Positions 45,791 to 55,600 of a stretch of DNA of 64,000 nt are shown piece after piece (the stretch's first letter is position 1; every line of letters begins with the position of its first letter). Origin of the DNA: Nevskiales bacterium (GTDB taxonomy: Bacteria; Pseudomonadota; Gammaproteobacteria; Steroidobacterales; GCA-2729495); contig WYBE01000075.1 in assembly GCA_011526045.1 (NCBI GenBank), positions 21,844-85,843 on the forward strand. The letters run 5' to 3'. The position numbers and the translations under genes are program-made. The notes below the pieces were generated by a model that was not told the DNA's origin, ran no database searches, and was given only the letters and a program-made list of their open reading frames with translations.

Positions 45791-46795
45791 TCAGTCGTCC
45801 GATGGGATGGTGAAGCTCACCACCCGGCTAATTCGCTCTATTCCCAGGCAGGCCATCAGCAGGCGGTCAAACCCCAGCGCAGTGCCGCAGCAGTCGGGCA
45901 GCCCGGACTCCAGGGCGGCCAGCAACGCCATGTCGGGTTCCACGTCGGGCAATCCAAGGCTGCGGCGCCGGACTCTGTCGGCGTCGAATCGCAGCCGTTG
46001 TTCCCGGGCATTGGCCAGTTCGTGGTAGCCGTTGGCCAGCTCGAGTCCGTCGAGGTAGATCTCGAATCGGGCTGCCAGCGCAGGGTTCCGCGGATCACGC
46101 CGGGCCAGGGCTGCCTGCTCCGCGGGGTAGCGCTCGATGACCGTGAGTCCGGATGCTCGCAGCGCCGGCTCGATGATCCGGACCATGAGCAGGTCAAGCC
46201 AGGCCGAACGGTCGTCCTGCAGGCTGTGGGCGAGATCCTTCCCGTCCTCTGCGGGCAACAGTTGCAGTGCCCGGTCGCGCACGGCCGGGGTGTCAGCCGC
46301 CAGCGGGTCTATCCCGGCGAACCGGATGAACAGCTCGCGATAGTCGTGCCGGTGCGGAGTCCCGATGTGCCTGCCGAGCCGAAGCCCAATGGTCCTGACC
46401 AGGTCGCAGGCTTCCCCGATCATGTCGTCCAGCGTGATGTTGCGCCGGTACCATTCCACGAGCGTGAACTCCGGCAGATGCCTCGGCCCGAACTCTCCGT
46501 CACGGAACACCTTGCTGATCTGGTAGATGTCGGGCGCTCCAGCCGCCAGGAGCCTCTTCATGTGGTATTCGGGAGACGTGTGCAGGTAGTAGCGGCGCGC
46601 GGGCCGCACTGCGAGGGAGCAACGGACGTTGGCAAGTTGCGGCTCGCTGACGGGGTGCTCGACCAGATGCGGCGTTTCCGTCTCGAGGACGTTGCGTGTG
46701 GCAAAGAACTCGCGGGCTGCGGCCAGCGCGGCCGCACGCTGCCGCAACACATGGATCTCGGCAGTCGGTTGCCATCGCGCGGCGTCTGCGTTCAT
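45791..46795 (-). CDS. epmA: EpmA, EF-P--(R)-beta-lysine ligase
   Basis: 334 aa paralogue of the lysyl-tRNA synthetase catalytic core without the anticodon-binding domain. Class II motif 2 is present (KVFRDGEFGPRHLPEF, TLVEWYRR) and motif 3 near the end (ALGFDRLLMACLG). It attaches (R)-beta-lysine to EF-P Lys34. ATG 46795 gives MNADAARWQPTAEIHVLRQR; the upstream extension lacks similarity. It overlaps psd by 4 nt and is convergent with efp, 9 nt away. Confidence 0.95.
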   Translation of the reverse strand: MNADAARWQPTAEIHVLRQRAAALAAAREFFATRNVLETETPHLVEHPVSEPQLANVRCSLAVRPARRYYLHTSPEYHMKRLLAAGAPDIYQISKVFRDGEFGPRHLPEFTLVEWYRRNITLDDMIGEACDLVRTIGLRLGRHIGTPHRHDYRELFIRFAGIDPLAADTPAVRDRALQLLPAEDGKDLAHSLQDDRSAWLDLLMVRIIEPALRASGLTVIERYPAEQAALARRDPRNPALAARFEIYLDGLELANGYHELANAREQRLRFDADRVRRRSLGLPDVEPDMALLAALESGLPDCCGTALGFDRLLMACLGIERISRVVSFTIPSDD

Positions 46796-47664
46796 TTCCG
46801 GTCGGGGTGCTGTGCAAGAAGCCCGATGCCTGCGCAGGCGCGTACCGGAGAACCGGCGACGAGTCCCGCCTGCCAGCTGACACATCCGGCGGGCAGCAGG
46901 ACGATTACCGTCGATCCCAGGTTGAACTGACCCAGTAATTCGCCACGGGCGAGCTGTGGTTCATTGCCGGCGATGTTGTATTCCCAGTCCGTGACCGCCG
47001 GACCGCGCCGTGGCAGCACTTCGCCTGCCCAGGCCATGGAGATGCTGCCGACGTTGAAAGCGCCGACCAGCACGACCACGAAGGGCCCCCAGTCGGCCTC
47101 ACAGTGACAAATAAGGCGCTCGTTGCGCGCAAACAGCCCCGGTACGCGGGCGGCGGTCGTCGCATTGACCGACCAGAGTTGTCCTGCAACATGGCGCATG
47201 CGGCGGATCCGGCCGCCCGCCGGCATGTGTACCCGATGGTAGTTCCACGGCGCCAGGTAAATGGTGGCGAAAGACCCGCCGCGATAGGAGTCGGCGTCAC
47301 TGTCCCCACCCAACAACCGCGACACGTCGTAATCGATGCCCTTCACCTGCAGAATCTGGCTGTCACGCAAGCTGCCGATCTGCTGAATGAGGCCGTCGGC
47401 AGGGCAGAGCAGCGCCGCCGGGTCGGGGTCGGGCGGTCGCGCGCCGGGCCTGAGTCCCCGGGTGAAAAATGCATTGAAGCTGTCGTAGCCCCCCGGAACC
47501 GCGGCATCCGCCTCACCGACGTCCACGGGATAGATGCGCACGAAGGTGTTGATCAGCGCATTCTTGAGCAGCCGGTTGCGGCTGCGCGCGATCGCGTGGA
47601 CCAGGCGGCCGATGAGACGCGCCGGCAGCAGGCGTTGCAGCACAATGAAGAAACCTGCAAGCAT
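46792..47664 (-). CDS. psd: Phosphatidylserine decarboxylase proenzyme
   Basis: 290 aa. Makes phosphatidylethanolamine in the inner membrane. The self-cleavage site is L-G-S-T (QFNLGSTVIVL), where the Ser becomes the pyruvoyl group. YDSFNAFFTRGLRPGARP, LCPADG and LAPWNYHRVHMP are diagnostic. ATG 47664 gives MLAGFFIVLQRLLPARLIGR; upstream codons overlap the prmB promoter region. psd and epmA are translationally coupled (ATGA overlap), similar to the psd/epm neighbourhood of enterobacteria. Confidence 0.96.
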   Translation of the reverse strand: MLAGFFIVLQRLLPARLIGRLVHAIARSRNRLLKNALINTFVRIYPVDVGEADAAVPGGYDSFNAFFTRGLRPGARPPDPDPAALLCPADGLIQQIGSLRDSQILQVKGIDYDVSRLLGGDSDADSYRGGSFATIYLAPWNYHRVHMPAGGRIRRMRHVAGQLWSVNATTAARVPGLFARNERLICHCEADWGPFVVVLVGAFNVGSISMAWAGEVLPRRGPAVTDWEYNIAGNEPQLARGELLGQFNLGSTVIVLLPAGCVSWQAGLVAGSPVRACAGIGLLAQHPDRK

Positions 47665-47774
47665 CCGTACTCTGCGATCGGGGGTCAGCGAGTGGGTGTC
47701 GTTCAGTCCGGCGGCGCATTGTACACAGGGCACATCGGGTCCGGCCGGCATGACAGGCCCGAACGGGGCCGCAC

Positions 47775-48683
47775 ATGAATTCGAGGCCAGTCACCGTTGC
47801 CGATCTTGTCGGCTGGGCTGAGAGTGCCCTGGCTGCGGCGGGCGTCGTCTGCGCGCATGGCACCGCGACCTGGCGCGATGAGGCTGCGGCTGTCGTTTTC
47901 CACATACTGGAACTCGATCATGCCGATGCGGCTGCCTATGGCCGGCCGGTGAGCGATGCCGAAAGGCTGCGCTGCGAGGCCATGATCGAGCGGCGCATCG
48001 ACGAGCGTGCGCCAGCGCCCTACCTGCTGGGGGAGGCATGGTTCGCTGGCCGGCGCTACCACGTCGATCAACGGGTTCTCATCCCACGCTCGCCCTTTGC
48101 CGAGCTGATTGCGGAGCGGTTCGAGCCGTGGCTGCCGCGGCTGGCGCAGCCACGCATCGTGGAGATCGGCACCGGCAGCGGCTGCATCGCCATTGCCTGC
48201 GCGCTGGCGTTTCCGGGCAGCCGGGTCGTGGCGAGCGACCTGTCGTTCGATGCGCTTCAGGTCGCGCGCCGCAATGCCGCCCGGCACGCGGTAGGCGACC
48301 GCGTGAGTTTCGTCGCTGCCGACCTGCTGCGCGGACTGCGGGGGCGCTTCGACCTGCTGGTTTCCAATCCGCCGTATGTGCCGGACGCGGAACTGCGGGA
48401 TCCGCCGCCCGAGTTTCGCTGGGAACCGCGCGCAGCACTGGCTGGTGGGCCGGACGGTCTCGGCCTGGTGCGCCCGATCGTTCGAGACGCGGCGCGTCTG
48501 CTCGAGCCGTGGGGTTGGCTCGCCATCGAGGTGGGCGCCGGGATGGCGGCGCTCGAGCAGGCGTTTCCCCGGGTGCCGTTCATCTGGCCCGAACTCCGAT
48601 CAGGGGACGGAATTGCGCTGGTGGCGGCGAGCGACCTGCCTGTGGACAATGAGGCCAGCGGCCACGACCGGCCGAGCAATTGA
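47775..48683 (+). CDS. prmB: PrmB, ribosomal protein uL3 glutamine methyltransferase
   Basis: 302 aa SAM-dependent N5-glutamine methyltransferase acting on the large-subunit protein L3. SAM motif [18 protein letters not shown], acidic loop ASDLSFDAL, and the catalytic N-P-P-Y ([14 protein letters not shown]). The start segment with [18 protein letters not shown] and [12 protein letters not shown] separates it from the PrmC release-factor enzyme. aroC begins 10 nt after it, the usual gammaproteobacterial pair. Confidence 0.95.
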   Translation: MNSRPVTVADLVGWAESALAAAGVVCAHGTATWRDEAAAVVFHILELDHADAAAYGRPVSDAERLRCEAMIERRIDERAPAPYLLGEAWFAGRRYHVDQRVLIPRSPFAELIAERFEPWLPRLAQPRIVEIGTGSGCIAIACALAFPGSRVVASDLSFDALQVARRNAARHAVGDRVSFVAADLLRGLRGRFDLLVSNPPYVPDAELRDPPPEFRWEPRAALAGGPDGLGLVRPIVRDAARLLEPWGWLAIEVGAGMAALEQAFPRVPFIWPELRSGDGIALVAASDLPVDNEASGHDRPSN

Positions 48684-48693
48684 GAGCAGATCC

Positions 48694-49800
48694 GTGGCAG
48701 GAAACACCATCGGCACGCTATTTACCGTGACGACCTATGGCGAGAGTCACGGGCCGGGTCTCGGCTGTGTCGTCGATGGGTGTCCGCCGGGTCTCGCGCT
48801 GTGCGAAGAAGACATACAACGCGACCTGGAACGGCGGCGACCCGGCCGGTCGCGCCATACCACCCAACGCAAGGAACCGGATGCCGTGCGCATCATGTCC
48901 GGGGTCTTCGAGGGATTGACTACCGGTACGCCCATTGGCCTCCTCGTCGAGAACGTCGATCAGCGCAGCCGCGACTACACGGGCATCAAGGACAAGTTTC
49001 GCCCCGGGCACGCCGACTACACCTACCAGCAGAAGTACGGCATTCGGGACTACCGCGGAGGCGGGCGCTCGTCGGCGCGTGAAACCGTCATGCGCGTGGC
49101 GGCCGGTGCGATCGCGCGCAAGTACCTGGCAGAACGTCTCGGCGTGAAAATCGTCGCCTATCTCGCACAGCTTGGGCCGATTCGCCTCGGCGCGAAGGAT
49201 CTGGGAGCCGTGGACGACAATCCGTTTTTCTGCGCCGACCCCGATCGTGTGCCGGAACTCGACGCCTACATGGATGCACTGCGTCGGGAAGGTAATTCGA
49301 TCGGTGCGCGCATCAATGTCATAGCGACCGGCGTTCCGGCGGGCCTCGGTGAGCCCGTGTTCGACAAGCTCGATGCGGCGATCGCGCACTCGATGATGGG
49401 TATCAACGCAGTGAAGGGCGTTGAACTGGGAGACGGATTCGCGGTGGTGGAACAGACGGGGTCGCAGCACCGGGATGAGATCACGCCGGCGGGTTTCCTG
49501 AAAAACTCATCCGGTGGAACCTTGGGCGGGATTTCCTCCGGCCAGGACATCCTGGTCAGCATTGCAATGAAGCCGACCTCCAGCATCCGGCTGCCGGGCG
49601 ATACCGTCAGCGGGGGAGGCGACGCCACGCAAATCGTCACGACCGGGCGCCACGATCCCTGCGTCGGGTTGCGCGCGGCGCCGATCGCCGAGGCGATGCT
49701 GGCCCTGGTGCTGATGGATCATTACCTGCGCCACCGCGGGCAGAACGCGGATGTCCGTCCGGGGCTCGCACCCATTCCTGCCCGGGCCGGCGAAACCTGA
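48694..49800 (+). CDS. aroC: AroC, chorismate synthase
   Basis: 368 aa. Last shikimate-pathway step, EPSP to chorismate, needing reduced FMN. Family signatures: [51 protein letters not shown] and [23 protein letters not shown] at 48694 gives (M)[15 protein letters not shown], matching other AroC N-termini. Likely co-transcribed with prmB. Confidence 0.96.
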   Translation: MAGNTIGTLFTVTTYGESHGPGLGCVVDGCPPGLALCEEDIQRDLERRRPGRSRHTTQRKEPDAVRIMSGVFEGLTTGTPIGLLVENVDQRSRDYTGIKDKFRPGHADYTYQQKYGIRDYRGGGRSSARETVMRVAAGAIARKYLAERLGVKIVAYLAQLGPIRLGAKDLGAVDDNPFFCADPDRVPELDAYMDALRREGNSIGARINVIATGVPAGLGEPVFDKLDAAIAHSMMGINAVKGVELGDGFAVVEQTGSQHRDEITPAGFLKNSSGGTLGGISSGQDILVSIAMKPTSSIRLPGDTVSGGGDATQIVTTGRHDPCVGLRAAPIAEAMLALVLMDHYLRHRGQNADVRPGLAPIPARAGET

Positions 49801-49925
49801 GATCATTGGCGCCATCGGCAAACGCGGGCTTGAATTGCTCCGGCGAACGCCTATTCTTCGCGGGCGTTTGAGCCCGCGGTCGTGCGACGGCGGGGCGTAG
49901 AGCAAGAGAACAGGGCTGGATACAT

Positions 49926-50948
49926 ATGAGCAAGGGTTACAGTGTCGCCATTCTGGGCGCCACCGGTCTGGTCGGCGAGACGCTGCTCCGCGTCCTCGAA
50001 GAGCGGGATTTTCCGGTTTCCCGCCTGGTTCCGCTGGCGAGCGAACGCTCGGTGGGAAAGGTCGTGCGGTTCCGCGGTGAGGAACTGCCCGTTCAGGACG
50101 TCACCCGCTTCGATTTCACCGGCGTGCAGATCGGGCTGTTCTCGGCCGGCGCCAGTGTTTCCGCTGTGCATGCGCCACGTGCCGGCGCCACCGGCTGCGT
50201 GGTCATCGACAACACCTCGCGGTTCCGCTACGAGCCCGATATCCCGCTGGTGGTACCGGAGGTCAATCCCCAGGCGATAGCGGAGTATCCGCCAAAGAAC
50301 ATCATTGCTAACCCGAACTGCTCGACCATCCAGATGGTGGTTGCGCTCAAGCCGATCTACGACGCGGTCGGCATCACGCGGGTCAACGTGGCCACTTATC
50401 AGTCGGTGTCGGGAGCGGGCCGGCGTTCCATGCAGGTGCTGCGTGAACAGGCGGGCGAAGCACTCGCCGGCCGGGCGGTTCGGCCCGATGGCGCGTCCAG
50501 GCCGATTGCCTTCAACGTCGTCCCGCACATCGACGAGTTCCAGGCCAATGGTTATACGAAGGAGGAGATGAAAATGGTCTGGGAGACGCGCAAGATTCTC
50601 GGCGACGAGCAGATCCGCGTGAACCCGACGGCGGTGCGGGTCCCGGTCTTTATCGGGCATTCCGAGGCCGTGCACATCGAGACGCGGGAGAAGATCTCGG
50701 CCGCTGCGGTGCGCGACCTGCTGTCGCGCGCCCCTGGCATCACCGTGCTCGATGAGGCCCGGCTCGGCGGCTATCCGACCGCAGTGACGGATGCCGCGGA
50801 GCGCGATAATGTCTTCGTGGGGCGCATCCGTGAGGATATATCCTGTGACCGCGGCATCAGCATGTGGGTGGTTGCGGACAATATCCGCAAGGGGGCAGCC
50901 CTCAACAGCGTGCAGATCGCGGAGCGTTTGGTACGGGATTGCTTTTAG
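49926..50948 (+). CDS. asd: Asd, aspartate-semialdehyde dehydrogenase
   Basis: 340 aa NADPH enzyme of the Asp-family amino-acid and diaminopimelate pathway. N-terminal nucleotide motif [18 protein letters not shown]; active Cys in [14 protein letters not shown]; later [10 protein letters not shown] and [16 protein letters not shown]. Length fits the Pseudomonas-type enzyme. The promoter of fimV overlaps its last codons. Confidence 0.97.
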   Translation: MSKGYSVAILGATGLVGETLLRVLEERDFPVSRLVPLASERSVGKVVRFRGEELPVQDVTRFDFTGVQIGLFSAGASVSAVHAPRAGATGCVVIDNTSRFRYEPDIPLVVPEVNPQAIAEYPPKNIIANPNCSTIQMVVALKPIYDAVGITRVNVATYQSVSGAGRRSMQVLREQAGEALAGRAVRPDGASRPIAFNVVPHIDEFQANGYTKEEMKMVWETRKILGDEQIRVNPTAVRVPVFIGHSEAVHIETREKISAAAVRDLLSRAPGITVLDEARLGGYPTAVTDAAERDNVFVGRIREDISCDRGISMWVVADNIRKGAALNSVQIAERLVRDCF

Positions 50949-50956
50949 GCTATAGT
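50928..50956 (+). promoter_or_regulatory. fimV promoter within the asd 3' end
   Basis: -35 TTGGTA (50928-50933), exact 17-bp spacer, -10 TATAGT (50951-50956), spanning the asd stop. The leader to the fimV ATG at 51051 would be about 88 nt. Confidence 0.72.
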
Positions 50957-51050
50957 GAATTGGATTTTCAGGGGTTTGCGACCGTTTTGTGCGCTGTCCG
51001 TTGCGCCACTTCTTCGTGGGGCTGAACGACTTCTCATTCGGGGACCGGTG

Positions 51051-53840
51051 ATGTCACGAATTCCCGCATCCACGACCATTGCGCTGGCGGTGATGCTGCC
51101 GACCTGCGCGGCGGCCCTTGGCCTCGGCGAGATCCAGGCCCGCTCGTACCTCAACCAGCCGTTGGCAGCGGAGATACCCGTCACCGCGGACGTGGCCGAT
51201 GAGCTGGCCGGGCTGACGGTTACCCTGGCATCGCCCGAGACTTTTTCGCAGTACGGCCTGCCCAGGCCCACGTTCCTGGGCGACCTGCGGTTTACGGTGA
51301 CGGAAGGTTCGGGTGGCGGTGTCATCCGGGTCACCTCGACCCGCCCGGTCGCCGAGCCGTTCGTATCCCTGCTGCTGGATGTGCGCTGGGCGCAGGGTCG
51401 CCTGCTGCGTGAGTTCACCGTTCTGCTTGATCCGCCCGATTTCGCGAGTGCGGCTGCCGTCGAGCAATCCGTGGAGACGCCGGTTGCGGCACCTGCCGAA
51501 CCGGCCCGGGCTGTACCGGCAGTCAGCCCGCCACCTGCCTCCGGGGAGAGCGCGCCAGTACCGCCGCCGGCTCAGGCAGCGGCGCCGCGGCCGGGCCCGG
51601 CGGACACGCACCTCGTAGCCCGCAATGAAACGCTGTGGGGCATCGCCGAGCAGTATCGGCCCGATGGCGCTGACATCAATCAGATGATGGTGTCGATCTA
51701 TCGCGCCAACCCGGAAGCCTTCGCGGGCAATATCAATCGATTACGCGCGGGAGCTGTCCTGCGCATTCCGGAAGGGTCGAGCGTTCAGGGTTTGGGACGC
51801 GCTGATGCGGCCACTGAGGTCGGCCGCCAGAACCGTGAGTGGCGGGGAGCGGCTGGCACCGCGGCTGAGGCTCCGGCGCGGCTGGAACTCGTGCCGCCAC
51901 CCGAAACCGCCCCGGCTACGCCCCCCGGCGAGACTGCTGCCCGCAAAGACGAAGCGCTGCAGGCGGAGCTCGAGGAAAGCCGGCGTCAGATCCAGGTCAG
52001 GGACGCAGAACTGAAGGCGCTGCGCGACCGCGTTGCTGCGCTGGAGGGCGAGGTTGCGGTCGAGGCCGAGCCGGCGCCAACGGCGCCCCCTGTCGCACCG
52101 CCGGCCGACGAAGGTGTTACCGCCGAGACACCGGCAGAGGCACCTGCAGAAACGCCCATCGAGCGGCCTGCGGAGACCGCTCCACCCGCGGCGGTGGCCC
52201 AACCGGCGCCGGCGCGGCCGACGCCCGAGAAGGGCCCCGGCTTGTTCAGCCGGATTGGCGACCTCCTGCTGTCGCCGTGGCTGTGGATTCCCGCCGCCCT
52301 GGTCCTCGTCGGCGCCTTGTTCGTCGCCAGGCGACGGTCTGGAGCCGAAGAGCCGGGGACCTGGACGCCCCCGGCCACCCGAACCGGTGCCACGCGGGAT
52401 GCTGCTGAAGCAGGTTCGGCATCCAGCACCATGATCGTGCACGAAGAACCCGCCCGCGCGAGCGGGCGCTTCGAGCGACGCGCGTTGGCGCGCGGTGACG
52501 ATGAGTTGCCGCTGGAGCGCACGATCAGTACCGATGCGCCGGTCAATCTCGATCAGGCCGATCCGCTTGCCGAAGCGGACTTCCACATGGCCTACGGGCT
52601 GTACGATCAGGCGGCCGATCTGCTCACGGCCGCGGTCGGGCGCGAGCCCGGGCGACGTGATCTGCGCCTGAAGCTTCTCGACGTATTTTTCGTCTGGGAG
52701 AACCGCGACGGGTTCCTGAAAGAGGCGCGCGCCCTGCGGGAGCGCATTGGCAATGATGCGGACCCGGACTGGAAACGGGTGCTGATCATGGGCAAGCAGC
52801 TGTGCCCGAACGAGGCGCTGTTTGCCGGGGCGGCGGCCCAGGAGGCTGCCGAAATGGACCTCGACCTGTCCGGTGACAGCGGTGGGGACGTGGACCTGGA
52901 ACTCGGTGGTGATACCGGGGCTCTTGATTTCGATCTCGGCGGGGATTTCGCGAGCGATGTGGATACGGGTGCGGCCACCCGGATCGCAGAGCCGACCTGG
53001 CGCGGGTCGACGGCCCAGACACAGGAAATCCCGACCATAGAAGTCCCCGCTTTCGACACGGCTGTGACGCGTGAGTCGCCCACCGTGCAGAACGCGGCGT
53101 TGACCTCGACGATCGAGACGCCAACGATCGAGACCCGGACCGGCGACAGTACGATGGAAACGCCGACCATGGAGGTCAGCCATGCGGCTGCCGGGACAGG
53201 CGCTACGGCACGCTTGCATATTCCGGGCGCCGACGAGCGCGCGGATCAGACCGCTGAGATCGATCTGGAAGATCTCGGTCTCGACCTGACCGGGCTGGAC
53301 GATGCTGCACGCGACATGGCCACGGGCCTGCAGGAAGCATTGCCCGAGGACGCGGCCAGCCTGGATTTTGACCTCAGTACGGGGAGCGCTAGCGCTGAGG
53401 GTGAGGAATCCACTGCAGAGATGGAGAAAGGCCCGCCCCTCACCCATCTCACCAATGCGATCAGCAAGAGTGGCGTCTTCAAGGGCGTTGCAGAAAGCCC
53501 GGAGGACACGGTCGAGCAACCGCGTACCGGCGGTTCGCCGCTCAGTGCTGAGTTGAGTGCGACCAACGACGACCTGGAGGCGCTGAACCTCGATATCGAC
53601 TTCAGTGTGGATCCGGGCGCACAGTCGGACCTGACGGCTACCAGCCTGCGAGCGATCGGCGCCAAGGGCCCGGACGATGCGACGATGACCGAGGTCGGAA
53701 CGAAGCTGGACCTGGCCCGGGCCTATCTGGATATGGGTGACCCTGACGGTGCGCGGAGCATTCTCAACGAGGTCATCGACGAAGGCGATCCCGACCAGCG
53801 CCAGGCGGCGCGCCAGCTGCTCGACGGGCTCGACAGCTAA
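51051..53840 (+). CDS. fimV: FimV/HubP polar hub protein
   Basis: 929 aa inner-membrane polar organiser. Signal peptide (ALAVMLPTCAAA), FimV N-terminal domain (LGLGEIQARSYLNQPLAAEI), LysM (about 183-240, HLVARNETLWGIAEQYRP), Pro/Ala linkers with a coiled-coil stretch (ELEESRRQIQVRDAELKAL), a membrane helix near 403-424, an acidic repetitive cytoplasmic region, and the conserved C-terminal TPR-like FimV domain (TKLDLARAYLDMGDPDGAR). ATG 51051 is preferred to 50955, which lies inside the -10. Position between asd and truA is the standard location. Confidence 0.95.
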   Translation: MSRIPASTTIALAVMLPTCAAALGLGEIQARSYLNQPLAAEIPVTADVADELAGLTVTLASPETFSQYGLPRPTFLGDLRFTVTEGSGGGVIRVTSTRPVAEPFVSLLLDVRWAQGRLLREFTVLLDPPDFASAAAVEQSVETPVAAPAEPARAVPAVSPPPASGESAPVPPPAQAAAPRPGPADTHLVARNETLWGIAEQYRPDGADINQMMVSIYRANPEAFAGNINRLRAGAVLRIPEGSSVQGLGRADAATEVGRQNREWRGAAGTAAEAPARLELVPPPETAPATPPGETAARKDEALQAELEESRRQIQVRDAELKALRDRVAALEGEVAVEAEPAPTAPPVAPPADEGVTAETPAEAPAETPIERPAETAPPAAVAQPAPARPTPEKGPGLFSRIGDLLLSPWLWIPAALVLVGALFVARRRSGAEEPGTWTPPATRTGATRDAAEAGSASSTMIVHEEPARASGRFERRALARGDDELPLERTISTDAPVNLDQADPLAEADFHMAYGLYDQAADLLTAAVGREPGRRDLRLKLLDVFFVWENRDGFLKEARALRERIGNDADPDWKRVLIMGKQLCPNEALFAGAAAQEAAEMDLDLSGDSGGDVDLELGGDTGALDFDLGGDFASDVDTGAATRIAEPTWRGSTAQTQEIPTIEVPAFDTAVTRESPTVQNAALTSTIETPTIETRTGDSTMETPTMEVSHAAAGTGATARLHIPGADERADQTAEIDLEDLGLDLTGLDDAARDMATGLQEALPEDAASLDFDLSTGSASAEGEESTAEMEKGPPLTHLTNAISKSGVFKGVAESPEDTVEQPRTGGSPLSAELSATNDDLEALNLDIDFSVDPGAQSDLTATSLRAIGAKGPDDATMTEVGTKLDLARAYLDMGDPDGARSILNEVIDEGDPDQRQAARQLLDGLDS

Positions 53841-53916
53841 CCAGCTCCGCCGTGGCCGGGTAACCGACGGCGCGCTCGCAGCGCGAGCCTGTGGCGACAA
53901 GCACGAATCTACGCAG

Positions 53917-54702
53917 ATGCCACGTGTCGCGATCGGAATCGAATATCTCGGCACGGACTTCTGCGGCTGGCAGCGCCAGAACCATGCGGCATCCATTCAG
54001 GCTGCCGTGGAGCTGGCAGCTTCACGGGTGGCCGATGAGTCCGTGACGGTGGTCGCGGCCGGACGTACCGACGCCGGCGTGCATGCGACCGGACAGGTGG
54101 GACACTTCGATTCGACCGCCCAACGCACCTTGCGATCATGGCTGCGCGGGCTGAACAGCAATCTGCCGGCCCAGATCAGCATTTCGTGGGTGCATCTCGT
54201 GACCGAGTCCTTCCATGCGCGGTACGCGGCACTTGCGCGAACCTATCACTATCTGATTTTCAACCGCACGGAGCGCTCGGCGCTGTACCACAACCGCGCC
54301 TGGTGGGTGCATTCCGAGCTCGATCTTCCGGCCATGCAGGCAGCCGCCCGAATCCTGGTCGGCGAGCACGATTTCAGCGCTTTTCGTGCGGCACAGTGCC
54401 AGGCGGGTTCGCCGGTCCGCGAGATCCATGCCCTCACATTGCGTCGTTGTGGTCCGTTCATTGTCGTAAAGTGTCGCGCCAATGCGTTCCTTCACCACAT
54501 GGTGAGAAATATTGTCGGATCACTCGTCCGGATCGGGCGTCGGGAGGCCTCCCCGGACTGGCTCCGTCACGTCATGGAAAGCCGTGACCGACGGGAAGGC
54601 GGCGTCACTGCCGAGGCCGCCGGGCTCTATCTCACGCGTGTCAGATACCCCGAGGCGCACGGCATACCGCAGCCTGCGCAGTTCCGCTACGGTGATCCGT
54701 GA
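53917..54702 (+). CDS. truA: TruA, tRNA pseudouridine(38-40) synthase
   Basis: 261 aa. It starts MPRVAIGIEYLGTDFCGWQR; the catalytic Asp is in AAGRTDAGVHATGQVGHF; AFLHHMVRNIVGSLVRIG is the usual C-terminal motif. In many relatives trpF or other trp genes lie between truA and accD; here accD follows 27 nt later, so trpF has moved or is lost at this locus. Confidence 0.96.
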   Translation: MPRVAIGIEYLGTDFCGWQRQNHAASIQAAVELAASRVADESVTVVAAGRTDAGVHATGQVGHFDSTAQRTLRSWLRGLNSNLPAQISISWVHLVTESFHARYAALARTYHYLIFNRTERSALYHNRAWWVHSELDLPAMQAAARILVGEHDFSAFRAAQCQAGSPVREIHALTLRRCGPFIVVKCRANAFLHHMVRNIVGSLVRIGRREASPDWLRHVMESRDRREGGVTAEAAGLYLTRVRYPEAHGIPQPAQFRYGDP

Positions 54703-54729
54703 GACTCTCTTGATTATCATGCACAGCCA

Positions 54730-55593
54730 ATGACCTGGTTCGAAAAGTTGATGCCGTCCCGGATCAAGACGGAGCGCAAGACGCGCTCCGTGCCGGAGGG
54801 CATCTGGATCAAGTGTCCCGAATGCGGTGCCCAGCTCTACCGGGCCGAGCTGGAGCGCAATCTCTATGTCTGCCCCAAGTGTGATCACCATATGCGGCTG
54901 TCGGCACGCAGCCGGCTGGAAGTGTTCCTTGACCCGGACTCGGGGCGGGAGATCGCGGAGCGCCTGATGCCGCAGGATCCACTGCGTTTTCGCGACAGCA
55001 AACGCTACCGTGATCGCATTGCCCAGGCGCAGAAGGATACCGGGGAGAACGATGCGCTGGTGGCAATGACCGGGCTCCTCAAGGGGCAACCGGTGGTGGC
55101 GTGCGCCTTCGAGTTCCGTTTCATGGGTGGCTCGATGGGGTCGGTCGTGGGTGAGAAATTCGCGCGCGCCGCGACCTACAGCCGGGACAACAAGATGCCA
55201 CTGATCAGTTTTTCTGCGAGTGGTGGGGCTCGCATGCAGGAAGCGCTGTTTTCGCTGATGCAGATGGCCAAGACGAGTGCTGTACTTGCCGCATTGTCGG
55301 AGGCGCGAATACCGTTCGTTTCCGTGCTGACCGATCCAACGACCGGCGGAGTTTCTGCCAGCCTCGGAATGCTCGGCGACTTGAACATTGCCGAGCCGAA
55401 GGCACTCATCGGGTTCGCCGGGCCACGCGTCATACAGCAGACCGTTCGCGAGACACTGCCGGAAGGGTTCCAGCGCAGCGAGTTCCTGCTCGAACACGGC
55501 GCCATCGACCGGATCGTCGACCGTCGCGCTATGCGTGACGAAATCGCGACTCTCCTGGCAAAGCTGACCAAGCGGCCGCCACCCGAAGGCTGA
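54730..55593 (+). CDS. accD: AccD, acetyl-CoA carboxylase carboxyltransferase subunit beta
   Basis: 287 aa. Transfers CO2 from carboxybiotin to acetyl-CoA with AccA in fatty-acid synthesis. N-terminal zinc ribbon C-P-E-C ([12 protein letters not shown]) and C-P-K-C ([10 protein letters not shown]); crotonase-fold core with [14 protein letters not shown] and [19 protein letters not shown]. Standard length; followed 7 nt later by folC. Confidence 0.97.
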   Translation: MTWFEKLMPSRIKTERKTRSVPEGIWIKCPECGAQLYRAELERNLYVCPKCDHHMRLSARSRLEVFLDPDSGREIAERLMPQDPLRFRDSKRYRDRIAQAQKDTGENDALVAMTGLLKGQPVVACAFEFRFMGGSMGSVVGEKFARAATYSRDNKMPLISFSASGGARMQEALFSLMQMAKTSAVLAALSEARIPFVSVLTDPTTGGVSASLGMLGDLNIAEPKALIGFAGPRVIQQTVRETLPEGFQRSEFLLEHGAIDRIVDRRAMRDEIATLLAKLTKRPPPEG

Positions 55594-55600
55594 AGCCGCG

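Noticed and set aside
51741..53996. 751-codon minus-strand open frame
   Set aside because: Antisense to fimV, which has complete domains and its own promoter.
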